A stretch of DNA of 51,081 nt from Phenylobacterium sp. (GTDB lineage Bacteria; Pseudomonadota; Alphaproteobacteria; Caulobacterales; Caulobacteraceae), in assembly GCF_020253645.1 (NCBI RefSeq), contig NZ_JADCBG010000141.1:1-51081 (forward strand), written 5' to 3'. Numbering within the stretch: the first letter of the stretch is position 1; each line of letters begins with the position of its first letter. The translations under genes were made by a program, and so were the position numbers. A model generated the notes under the pieces. It worked only from the letters and a program-made list of their open reading frames with translations. It searched no databases and was not told the origin of the DNA. Below, piece by piece: positions 43,943 through 51,081 of the stretch.

Positions 43943-44812
43943 ATGGCGGGCTGGGATGGACGGGGTCTGGTGTCGACGGCGTGGCTGGCCGACCACCTGG
44001 ACGATCCTACAGTACGGATCTTCGACGCCACGGTGCATCTTCGGCCCGCCCAGCCCGGGCCCTACCGGGTGGAGAGCGGACGGGCGGACTACGAGGCGGG
44101 ACACATCCCGGGGGCGGCCTTCGTCGACCTCGCGAGGGATCTTTCCGACACCTCGGCCGCCCTCGGCTTCACGCGGCTGAAGGGCGAGGCCCTGGCTGAG
44201 GCCCTGGGGGCGGCCGGGTTCGACCCGGCCCTGAGGATCGTCGGTTACAGCACCTCGACCCCGATGTGGGCCACCCGGCTCTGGTGGATCCTGAGGGCGG
44301 CGGGCTTTCCCGATGTCGCTGTCCTGGACGGCGGGTTCGCCCGCTGGTCGGCCGAGGGTCGCCCGGTCGAGTCCGGGTCGAGGACCTATCCTCCGGCCCG
44401 CGTCCGGGTCCCGGAAAGGCCGGATGCGTGGGCCGACCGCGACGATGTCCTCGCCGCCATCGGCGACGGCGGGGTCTGCACCCTCAACGCCCTGCCCGCC
44501 GGGGTCCATACCGGCGAGGCTGAGGTCAACTATGGCCGCAAGGGACACATCAAGGGCAGCCGGAACGTGCCCTACGCCGCCCTTCTGGACGATGACGGCC
44601 TGTATCGCAGCGATGAGGACCTGCGCGTCCTTTTTGGCGCCGTCGGGGCGCTGGAGAGCCCCCGCGCCATCGTCTATTGCGGCGGCGGCATCTCGGCGAC
44701 CATGGACGCCCTGGCGCTGGTCCGGCTCGGGCATCCCTCCGTGGCGGTCTATGACGGCTCCATGTCGGAATGGACCCGCGACCCGGACCTGCCGATGGAG
44801 ACCGGCGCCTGA
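43943..44812 (+). CDS. Two-domain rhodanese-type sulfurtransferase
   Basis: ATG 43943 has GGAGG seven bases upstream; the ATG at 43937 is only one base from it. The product is 289 residues with two rhodanese domains. The N-terminal inactive domain has DARDLSDTSAALGF-like spacing and GYSTSTPMWATRLWWIL. The C-terminal domain has the catalytic C246 in VYCGGGISAT and GSMSEWTRDP. It moves sulfur from thiosulfate or 3-mercaptopyruvate to an acceptor. The CGGGIS loop is closer to thiosulfate-type enzymes. Confidence 0.92.
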   Translation: MAGWDGRGLVSTAWLADHLDDPTVRIFDATVHLRPAQPGPYRVESGRADYEAGHIPGAAFVDLARDLSDTSAALGFTRLKGEALAEALGAAGFDPALRIVGYSTSTPMWATRLWWILRAAGFPDVAVLDGGFARWSAEGRPVESGSRTYPPARVRVPERPDAWADRDDVLAAIGDGGVCTLNALPAGVHTGEAEVNYGRKGHIKGSRNVPYAALLDDDGLYRSDEDLRVLFGAVGALESPRAIVYCGGGISATMDALALVRLGHPSVAVYDGSMSEWTRDPDLPMETGA

Positions 44813-44821
44813 TCCCGTGCG

Positions 44822-46183
44822 TCAGAAGCTGGCCGTGAGGGCCAGGGAGACATAGTGGGTGTCGCCTGAAGGATTGGCGTTCGGCGCCTCCGCCAGCAGG
44901 CCCTCCTTCTTCAGGATCGCGGCGTTCAGCTCCGCCCTCAGGGCGTCGGGTCGTATCCAGTAACGGGCGCGCCCCTCGAACTGGTAGCCCGCGAACCGCC
45001 CGGAGGCGCCGGAGGGGTCCCTGACCCCGGTGGTCGAGAAGCTGTCCCTCGCGCTGTCCGCCCAGAGCGCCCGGCCGCTTGCAAAGACATCGAGCCGGCG
45101 GGAAGGCGTCGCCTCGAGACGAAGGCCGAGGGTCTCAAGGTTCGTTCGGCCAAGGGCGGCGTAGATGCCTGCGGGAGCCAGGTCCGCCCGCCGCATGCCG
45201 AACAGGGTGTCGAAGCGGGTATAGCGCCCGCCGGGATCATCGCCCGTCGCCCGGTCGTACTCCACCGAGAGCCTCGGCCGCCAGACATGCTGGAAGCTGT
45301 AGCCCGCATCCGCGTGGACGAACCAGGCGCTGACGTCCAGCAGGGGCGCACTGTCCTGCAGGCTCGCCCGGACATGTCCCGTCTGGCGGATCAGCTCCAG
45401 CTCGTAGTCGATCCGGCCGGGCTTCGCGTCGGTGATCACACGGGCGGAGACCGAGTGGAGGTTCCGGTCCCGGGTCGGCCTGTCGCGGCGATCCGTCTCC
45501 CGGAACCGGACATAGCCCGCCTCCGCAAGGCCGGCGCCTCCGGGGAGAGGGCGACTGACATACCCGCCGTAGAGCCGCTGGGAGCCATCTTCGCGGTCCA
45601 GCTCGAAGCTGTTGTTGCGGAGCGCCTCGGGATCCTCAGGGCGGCGTTGCTGGGGCAGGGTGTAGAAGAGGGTCGCGCCCGACCGGTCGGGGAAGCGAAG
45701 GTCTGCCCGCGCGCCGGTATAGCCGTTGGTGGTGTTGCGGTAGTCGTCGGCGGCGACCAGCCGGCGGGATCCCAGGTTCAGGGTGAAGCGTCCAGCCTGC
45801 AGGGACAGGCGGCTTTCCTTGCCGAGTGCGTCCTTGAAGTCAGAGGCAAGATAGAGCTGAACCGGCTCGAGGACGTTGACCTCGCCGGTGGTCGGCGCCC
45901 TGCCCGCGCCCACTCCGAAGGCGCGGCTGTCATGAATCTCCCCTGCAACCCGGAATGGGCCCGGGTTCCACTCCGCGAAGAGAATCGATCGCAGGCTCCA
46001 CAAGTCGTCCCTCGGCGGACGCCCCGGTCGGAACTGGCCCTCCAGGGCCTCATACCGGACCCGGATCGAACCGGCGACGCTGACCGCCTCGGCCGGACGC
46101 CCTACCGGCTCCTGGCCGTGCGCCGACGGAGCCAGCGCAAGGACGATACCGAGAGAGAGAAGGATCAATGGCGGGTGGTTCAT
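44822..46183 (-). CDS. Outer-membrane porin of the alginate-export (AlgE-like) family
   Basis: ATG 46183 gives 453 residues. A signal peptide (MNHPPLILLSLGIVLALAPSAHGQE) is followed by a beta-barrel-type sequence with alternating aromatic and polar residues. RVRYEALEGQF, FAEWNPGPFRVAGEIHDSRAFG and QAGRFTLNLGSRRLVAADDYRNTTNGYTGAR are typical of the Alginate_exp family, and the C-terminus ends in SLALTASF with terminal Phe. It sits in the outer membrane as a channel; the solute is unknown. Its start is 88 bp from the divergent SPFH gene. Confidence 0.85.
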   Translation of the reverse strand: MNHPPLILLSLGIVLALAPSAHGQEPVGRPAEAVSVAGSIRVRYEALEGQFRPGRPPRDDLWSLRSILFAEWNPGPFRVAGEIHDSRAFGVGAGRAPTTGEVNVLEPVQLYLASDFKDALGKESRLSLQAGRFTLNLGSRRLVAADDYRNTTNGYTGARADLRFPDRSGATLFYTLPQQRRPEDPEALRNNSFELDREDGSQRLYGGYVSRPLPGGAGLAEAGYVRFRETDRRDRPTRDRNLHSVSARVITDAKPGRIDYELELIRQTGHVRASLQDSAPLLDVSAWFVHADAGYSFQHVWRPRLSVEYDRATGDDPGGRYTRFDTLFGMRRADLAPAGIYAALGRTNLETLGLRLEATPSRRLDVFASGRALWADSARDSFSTTGVRDPSGASGRFAGYQFEGRARYWIRPDALRAELNAAILKKEGLLAEAPNANPSGDTHYVSLALTASF

Positions 46184-46271
46184 GGTCAGGGCGATCCGTC
46201 TGCATCCCGGACGCCGGGGCGTCGAGGACTGGGTGGCGGGGCGGCTCAAGGTATCCTAGCCTGGCCGCGCC

Positions 46272-47207
46272 ATGTATCCTTGCGGCTTGACGAAGCCTGC
46301 GGCGATGCACATTTGCGGGTTCGGGGGAAAGCCATGGGGTGCAACCATTCCTGACGTACAGCTCATCCGGCGGATTTCCGCCGCTCTTGCGGCCCTGGCG
46401 CTTGTCCTGGTCGTCATCATCGCCGCCGGCACGACGGTGGAGCCCGGCAATGTCGGCGTGAAGATCCGCACACTCGGACCGCAGGCGGGGGTGGACGCTG
46501 ATCCCCTGCCGTCCGGGTGGCATTTCCGGGGTCTCGGCGAGCGCATTGTCGAGTATCCTGTCATCCAGCGGACCTACAGCTACACCCGTGAGCCCGACGA
46601 GCGAGGCCCGCAGAACGACGAGATCGCCTTTGCGGACAACACCGGCCTGCCCATGACGGCGGACGTGGCCATCACCCTGCAGGTCACCCGCGCGTCCGCC
46701 CCGAAGCTGTATGAGACCTACCGGTTGACCTTCGACCAGCTGCTCGACGGTCCGATCCGCAATGACGTGCGCTCTGCGATCGCCGCTGAGGCCGAGAAGG
46801 TCAACGTCGAGGCTCTCTACTCCGGCGGGCGGCAGGTGGTTATCCAGCGCGCCCTCGCCCGGGTCTCCAACAAGTGGTCCCGTTTCGGCGTGGTGGTCAG
46901 CCAGCTCGACTGGATCGGCACCATCCGGTACCCCGACGTCATCCTGCAGGCCATCCAGGCGAAGACCCGGACCGACCAGGAAACCCTGACGGCCCGTTCC
47001 CAGGTCGCCAAGGCCCAGGCCCAGGCCGAGGCGCGGATCGCCGCCGCGCGCGGTGAGGCGGAGTCCATCCGGATCATCAACCAGGCCCTGGCTGCGAACC
47101 CGCGCTATGTCGACCTCAAGGCGGTCGAGAAGTGGGACGGCAAGCTGCCTCAGGTGACCGGAGCGGCTGGAGCGCCCTTCATCAACCTCAGGGAAGACGC
47201 GCGCTGA
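46272..47207 (+). CDS. SPFH/Band 7 (prohibitin-like) membrane protein
   Basis: The listed start gives 311 residues. One membrane segment (about 36-54, ALAALALVLVVIIAAG) is followed by the SPFH domain (TVEPGNVGVKIRTLG, SGWHFRGLGERIVEYPVI, TADVAITLQVT) and a coiled-coil with ARSQVAKAQAQAEARIAAARGEAESIRI (core QAQAEARIAAARGEAE). Such proteins form membrane scaffolds that bind proteases. The N-terminal 30 residues look unlike the family; ATG 46305 or a start nearer the membrane segment is likely. It overlaps the convergent fbpC by 20 bases. Confidence 0.9.
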   Translation: MYPCGLTKPAAMHICGFGGKPWGATIPDVQLIRRISAALAALALVLVVIIAAGTTVEPGNVGVKIRTLGPQAGVDADPLPSGWHFRGLGERIVEYPVIQRTYSYTREPDERGPQNDEIAFADNTGLPMTADVAITLQVTRASAPKLYETYRLTFDQLLDGPIRNDVRSAIAAEAEKVNVEALYSGGRQVVIQRALARVSNKWSRFGVVVSQLDWIGTIRYPDVILQAIQAKTRTDQETLTARSQVAKAQAQAEARIAAARGEAESIRIINQALAANPRYVDLKAVEKWDGKLPQVTGAAGAPFINLREDAR

Positions 47208-48240
47208 TCGCGGCCTGCCCTCCGGGGCTGAACAGGACGACCTGAGACGGATCACAGCCCACCCGCACCCGATCCCCGGGGGCGGGTGGCGCTTGTCGGT
47301 CGGTGACTGTGAGGACCAGGTCATCAATCTGAAGCTGAAGGCGATACCCGTCGCCGGCGAACCGGACTGCCCGGACCAGCGCTTCGGGGCCTGATCCGCC
47401 CAGAAGGATCGCTCCCGGCCGCAGGCCCACCTGTACAGGTCCCGCCCGGAGCCCGGGCGCGGGAAGAGGCCCCAGGGGCGTTTCGACATGCCCGCCGCGC
47501 GCCGCCCCCGGGATCACGACCAGTTCGCCCAGGAGGCGGGCGGCGATCAGGTTCACAGGCCGTCGGTAGCAGTCCTCCGGAGACCCGGTCTGCAGGATCC
47601 GTCCCGCCGACATGAGGATCAGGTCGTCGGCGATGGCCATCGCCTCTTCCGGGTCATGCGTCACCACCAGCACTGTGGCGCCCAGCCTTCGCAGGTCCTC
47701 CAGCAGGGCGTCGCGCACCGTCTCGCGGAGACCCTCGTCAAGACCCGAAAAGGGCTCGTCGAGCAACAGCAGGGCGGGCACGCGCGCGAGGGCCCTTGCG
47801 ATGGCCACCCTCTGCTGCTCCCCCCCGGACAGGCTGTGAGGCCAGGCGTCCGCGAGGCCCTGGATGTGAAACTGCTCCAGCAGGCGGTTCACCCTCGCAA
47901 GTCGCTGTGGCCTGGGTTGCCGGGCCAGACCGAAGGCGACATTGTCCCTTACGTTCAGGTGGGGAAAGAGGGCGTTGTCCTGGAAGACCAGGCCCACGCC
48001 TCGGGCCTCGGGCGGCAGGGCGCGGCTCGCCGAAGCGGCGATGGCGCCGTTGATGCGGATCTCGCCTTCGTCAAGGGACTCCAGTCCGGCAATCATTTTC
48101 AGGAGCGTGCTCTTTCCGCATCCGGAGGGGCCGAGCAGGCAGGCGACGCGGCCTTCGATCAGGCTCAGCTTGGCGGCGGCGACGACGGTGCGTGTCCCAA
48201 AGCGCCGGGTCGCCCGCCGCACCTCAAGAACCCGCCTCAT
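47188..48240 (-). CDS. fbpC: Ferric-iron ABC transporter ATP-binding protein
   Basis: The 350-residue protein has Walker A GPSGCGKSTLL, Q-loop VGLVFQDNALFPHL, signature LSGGEQQRVAIARAL, Walker B LLLLDEPFSGLD and H-loop VTHDPEEA. A C-terminal OB-type regulatory domain (from about 225) is typical of FbpC/AfuC. It overlaps the permease stop by ATGA. It powers Fe3+ import with the two genes upstream. Confidence 0.93.
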   Translation of the reverse strand: MRRVLEVRRATRRFGTRTVVAAAKLSLIEGRVACLLGPSGCGKSTLLKMIAGLESLDEGEIRINGAIAASASRALPPEARGVGLVFQDNALFPHLNVRDNVAFGLARQPRPQRLARVNRLLEQFHIQGLADAWPHSLSGGEQQRVAIARALARVPALLLLDEPFSGLDEGLRETVRDALLEDLRRLGATVLVVTHDPEEAMAIADDLILMSAGRILQTGSPEDCYRRPVNLIAARLLGELVVIPGAARGGHVETPLGPLPAPGLRAGPVQVGLRPGAILLGGSGPEALVRAVRFAGDGYRLQLQIDDLVLTVTDRQAPPAPGDRVRVGCDPSQVVLFSPGGQAAISARLP

Positions 48241-49748
48241 CGGGAAAGCTCCTGCGCCGGCGATTCGATCCTGAGGGTGAGCCAGACCACGGCGGGCGCC
48301 GAGAGGGCAAGGATCATGAGCGAGGGCAGGCCTGCCTGACCAAGGCGTTCGTCGAGCGCGTAGTTGCTGGAAAGGACGGCCAGGGTGTCAAAGTTGAACG
48401 GGCGGAGGATCAGGGTCGCCGGCAGCTCCTTCATGATGTCGACCAGCACGATCAGACCTGCCGTCAGGAGGGATCCGCGGGCCAGGGGAAGACTCACGGA
48501 AAGCGCGGTCCCGGCTTCACCGCGGCCGAGGTTCCGGGCGGCTTGGGGAAGGGCGGGATTGACCCTCGCAAGCCCGGCGTCGATCGGCTCCAGGGCGGCG
48601 GCCATCAGGCGCGACGCGTAGGCGAGGATCAGGAGCCCCAGGGCCAGTCCGGCCCCGGGGCCGGCGGACAGAGCCCAGACCAGGCTGGCCGGGGCCAGCA
48701 GTCCGATCGCCATGACGGCCCCCGGGGTGGCGTAACCCAGGCTGGCCAGACGGGTGGCCATTGGAAGGGTCCGGCCTCCGAGGGCCAGGAGGGTGGCCAG
48801 TCCGACCGTCACCACCGCCCCTGCTGCGGAAAGTCCCACAGTGTTCCCGGCGGCGCGCCACAAGCGGGTCCAGTCCGGGTCGGCGAGGGGAAGCTGTGCG
48901 ACGAGCCAGCCTGCCGGCGCCAGAAGTCCTGCGGTGATCAGAAGGAGGCAGAAGCCACATGCCGCCGCCGCCGGCAGCCCCCGGAGCGCCGTGGCCTGCT
49001 GACTGCGCCAGCTGGACTTCCCGGACTCATGGATGCGGCCCGTCCGGCCGGCGCGTTCGACCCAGAGCAGGAGGGCGGCCGCGGCCAGAAGCGGAAGGGC
49101 CAGCCGCGCTGCATCGACCGTGGATCCATAGACCGACCAGGCTCGGACCACGCCTGTCGTCAGAGTCTGGACGCTGAGGAACCGCACGGCGCCATAGTCG
49201 GCCAGGGTCTCCATCACCGCGAGCGCCACCCCCGCACCGAGCGCCGGGCGTGTCAGGGGAAGGGCCACCGTGAAGAAGGCGCACAGGCCGCGGCGTCCCA
49301 GCATGGTCGCCGCATCCAGGGCCGAGCCCGGCAGATTCAGCAGAGCGGCGCGCATGGCCAGGTAGACATAGGGATAGAAGGCCGCGGAGAGCACGAAGGC
49401 CGCGCCTCCTGTGGTGCGGATCTCGAAGGGCAGATCGTAACCTGTCCACTCGCGCAGCCCGACCCGCAAAGGCCCGGCGACATCCAGGAGATCGGCGTAG
49501 CCGTAGGCCACGGCGAAGGCGGGCATGGCGAGGGGCAGCGCCAGGCCCCAGGCGAACAGGTCGCGGCCCGGAAAACGATGCATGACCACCAGCCAGGCCG
49601 CAGCGGCGCCGATCACGCCGGTGACGAGACCCACAAGCCCGGCCAGGACAGCGGTTGTCGTCGCGTATCGCACGAGGTCCCGGGTCGGGATGTCGGCTCC
49701 CGACTCGCCCAGCGCCGCCAGAACCACACCCGCCAGCGGGGCCAGCAC
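48237..49748 (-). CDS. fbpB: Ferric-iron ABC transporter permease (FbpB type)
   Basis: This FbpB-type permease has two halves with about twelve membrane segments. Each half carries an EAA-like loop: AAFYPYVYLAMRAALLNLPGSALDAATMLG and ALEPIDAGLARVNPALPQAARNLG (cores LDAATMLGRRG, LPQAARNLGRG). The listed start (GTG 49748) falls inside the first membrane segment. The frame extends further upstream without ATG or GTG. A CTG at 49823, overlapping the fbpA stop as CTGA, would restore a full TM1, so the N-terminus is probably longer. Confidence 0.88.
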   Translation of the reverse strand: MLAPLAGVVLAALGESGADIPTRDLVRYATTTAVLAGLVGLVTGVIGAAAAWLVVMHRFPGRDLFAWGLALPLAMPAFAVAYGYADLLDVAGPLRVGLREWTGYDLPFEIRTTGGAAFVLSAAFYPYVYLAMRAALLNLPGSALDAATMLGRRGLCAFFTVALPLTRPALGAGVALAVMETLADYGAVRFLSVQTLTTGVVRAWSVYGSTVDAARLALPLLAAAALLLWVERAGRTGRIHESGKSSWRSQQATALRGLPAAAACGFCLLLITAGLLAPAGWLVAQLPLADPDWTRLWRAAGNTVGLSAAGAVVTVGLATLLALGGRTLPMATRLASLGYATPGAVMAIGLLAPASLVWALSAGPGAGLALGLLILAYASRLMAAALEPIDAGLARVNPALPQAARNLGRGEAGTALSVSLPLARGSLLTAGLIVLVDIMKELPATLILRPFNFDTLAVLSSNYALDERLGQAGLPSLMILALSAPAVVWLTLRIESPAQELSR

Positions 49749-49819
49749 AAGGGCCGCCGCGACGATGGCGAGGAGGCCGAGACTCCCCGGTCTCGCAACC
49801 CGGATGAAGGCTGCGGCGG

Positions 49820-50845
49820 TCAGCGCCAGCCTGCTGAGCTCATTGCGGTCTGCGCTTCCGGCTGCCGTGCGGCGAAGGCTGCGACGCTCATCGGATGGGC
49901 GGGAACAGCCGCGAGGTCGCGCAGGGACTCCGGAGCCGCAACGTCAGGCGAGACAGGAAACTCGAAGTTGCTGGCCGAGATGTGGGTCTGGGCCTCTGCA
50001 GACGTCAGGAACTCGAGGAGCCGAACGGCGTTGTCACGGTTCGGCGCGGTCCGTACGACGCCTGCGCCGGCGACGTTCATGTGGGCGCCCTTTCCGTCCA
50101 GGCTCGGGAAGGCCAGCTTGACCCTCTCCGTCACGGCCTTGTCCGCCGGATCCTCGCCTGAGGCCATCCGGAGGTAATAATAGCTGTTGGTGATGGCGAT
50201 TTCGCAAACTCCCGCCGCGACGGCGCGGATCTGGTCGCGGTCGCCGCCTTCGGGCGGCCGGGCCATGTTGGCGACCACGCCCTGCACCCAGGCCTGCGCC
50301 CTCTGCGGCCCCCACGCCTCGATCAGGGCGCCGACAAGCGAGAGATTGTAGATGCTGTCCGAAGACCGGACGCAGATCTTTCCACGGAACCGCGGCCCCG
50401 CCAGCTTGGCGTAGTCGTCGATCTCCTCGGGTTTGACCTTTCCGGCGTCATAGGCGACGACCCGCGCTCTCCGGGAGAAACCGTACCAGGCGCCCTCGGG
50501 CTCTCGCAGACTGGGGGGAACCCTGGAGGTCAGTGTCTCCGAAGTCACCGGCTGGAACAGTCCGGCCTCCTGGGCGCGCCACAGCGCCCCGGCGTCTGCG
50601 GCGATGAAGAGGTCGGCGGGGCTGGCCTGGCCCTCCGCTCGCATGCGCGCCACCAGCTCGTCGGCCTTGCCCTCGATCCGGTTGACCTTCACGCCGGTTT
50701 CCCGGGTAAACCGCTCATACAGGACGAGATCGCTGTCATAATGGCGGGCGGTGTAGACGTTGACGACCTTTTCGGCCTCGGGTGGCGGCGAGCAGGCCGC
50801 CAGCCCGAGGGTCGCAAGAGCGAGGGAGAGCAGGACGGCTTTCAA
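49820..50845 (-). CDS. fbpA: Ferric-iron ABC transporter substrate-binding lipoprotein
   Basis: TTG 50845 is the preferred start, since GGAGG lies 8 bases before it and it begins a clean lipoprotein signal ending LGLAAC (Cys18). The product is 341 residues. Features are VVNVYTARHYDSDLVLYERF, and the iron-site tyrosines in ITNSYYYLRMASG, as in FutA/FbpA proteins. It captures Fe3+ in the periplasm. A probable Fur site lies about 50 bp upstream. It is the first gene of fbpABC. Confidence 0.92.
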   Translation of the reverse strand: MKAVLLSLALATLGLAACSPPPEAEKVVNVYTARHYDSDLVLYERFTRETGVKVNRIEGKADELVARMRAEGQASPADLFIAADAGALWRAQEAGLFQPVTSETLTSRVPPSLREPEGAWYGFSRRARVVAYDAGKVKPEEIDDYAKLAGPRFRGKICVRSSDSIYNLSLVGALIEAWGPQRAQAWVQGVVANMARPPEGGDRDQIRAVAAGVCEIAITNSYYYLRMASGEDPADKAVTERVKLAFPSLDGKGAHMNVAGAGVVRTAPNRDNAVRLLEFLTSAEAQTHISASNFEFPVSPDVAAPESLRDLAAVPAHPMSVAAFAARQPEAQTAMSSAGWR

Positions 50846-50891
50846 GGGGCGGACCTCCGGGCGGAACCCGGAGTCGGGCTCAGGCGCCAAA

Positions 50892-50913
50892 TTGCGAAAC
50901 GTTCTCAACTTAC
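50892..50913 (-). promoter_or_regulatory. Probable Fur box before fbpA
   Basis: On the plus strand the site reads TTGCGAAACGTTCTCAACTTAC, resembling the alphaproteobacterial Fur consensus built on TTGCAAAT and ATTCTCA. It lies about 47 bp before the fbpA TTG. Iron-responsive repression of fbpABC is the natural reading. Confidence 0.6.
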
Positions 50914-50996
50914 AAACACGCGGGCTGCGAGCGGGTCAAGAGCTTTGGTCCTCAGGTGGCCGGCGCCAGGCCCGGATTCAGACTCGTCCGGGTGTC

Positions 50997-51081
50997 TCAT
51001 CCGAGATCCAGTTCCAGCTGGGCCGATCCGGCCGGGCGCGCCCGGCGCTCGCGTCGCTGGACAGCCTGAGGCAGGCCGGAC
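50997..51081 (-). CDS. C-terminal end of an unidentified gene
   Basis: Entering from the right edge on the minus strand, one frame reads SGLPQAVQRRERRARPAGSA, then QLELDLG and a TGA at 50997-50999. Composition fits the end of a real protein, but 27 residues are too few to name it. The true gene would continue beyond the window. Confidence 0.35.
   Translation of the reverse strand, partial: SGLPQAVQRRERRARPAGSAQLELDLG

Noticed and set aside
43796-44734. N-terminal extension of the nucleoside transporter
   Set aside because: It runs antisense through the sulfurtransferase; the CNT family begins near MSVVTEVL, with a good ribosome-binding site before 43795.
48192-50177. 661-residue plus-strand frame over fbpB/fbpA
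   Set aside because: Gly/Gln/Arg-rich shadow of two well-supported minus-strand transporter genes.
1-51081. CRISPR array or rRNA genes
   Set aside because: No regularly spaced repeat-spacer pattern and no rRNA-like sequence was seen.

Overview
The window is about 51 kb of high-GC DNA whose gene content fits the Caulobacterales (Caulobacter, Phenylobacterium or a relative). The strongest evidence is a complete twelve-gene chemotaxis operon in the order known from Caulobacter crescentus: mcp, cheX, cheYI, cheA, cheW, cheR, cheB, cheYII, cheD, cheU, cheYIII, cheE. A direct-repeat LexA box of the alphaproteobacterial type and a probable Fur box agree with this. The genus is inferred from gene order and protein motifs, not from a search.

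Layout. 1-2094: a TetR regulator with two palindromic operators, a small membrane protein, a limonene-epoxide-hydrolase-like protein, a DUF983 protein and an NTF2-like protein whose stop codon lies at the edge of an IS630-family element (about 2094-3117). 3123-4132: mmcQ/yjbR-like gene and msrA. 4273-4362: tRNA-Ser(GGA). 4349-10770: a compact integrative element inserted at the 3' end of that tRNA, bounded by a perfect 16-bp direct repeat and carrying an integrase, an excisionase-like HTH protein, small overlapping phage-like genes and an AT-rich NYN nuclease gene, but no virion genes. 10771-12330: mobile-element debris (IS3-type start, relaxase-like fragment) and a small lipoprotein gene. 12329-14265: two consecutive HNH endonucleases with different N-terminal sensor-like domains. 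14292-15763: a Tox-REase-5 nuclease toxin and probable immunity gene, with a LexA box upstream. 15921-18211: a Tat-exported amine-oxidase-like flavoprotein, a truncated secreted protein and a glutathione S-transferase.

18783-28787 is the chemotaxis operon, tightly packed with many 1-4 nt overlaps. It encodes a receptor (McpA-like), the CheA/CheW signalling core, the CheR/CheB/CheD adaptation enzymes, three single-domain response regulators and the alphaproteobacterial accessory proteins CheX, CheU and CheE. Downstream are a DUF2817 peptidase-like gene, a decayed alpha/beta-hydrolase gene and a P-type cation ATPase.

33505-35606 is a lower-GC stretch of uncharacterised genes, including a DUF1828-like two-gene unit. 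From 36532 the content is ordinary metabolism and transport: pyrC, a TVP38 membrane protein with a flavoprotein disulfide-reductase partner, a minus-strand run (NupC-type nucleoside transporter, CDP-alcohol phosphatidyltransferase, DUF1499 protein, Ndh-like flavoprotein), a rhodanese-type sulfurtransferase, an outer-membrane porin, an SPFH protein, and a ferric-iron ABC importer (fbpABC) with a probable Fur site.

Best candidates for something undescribed: the integrative element, the SOS-linked toxin pair, the tandem HNH pair, and the FliM-like peptide at the C-terminus of CheYIII.
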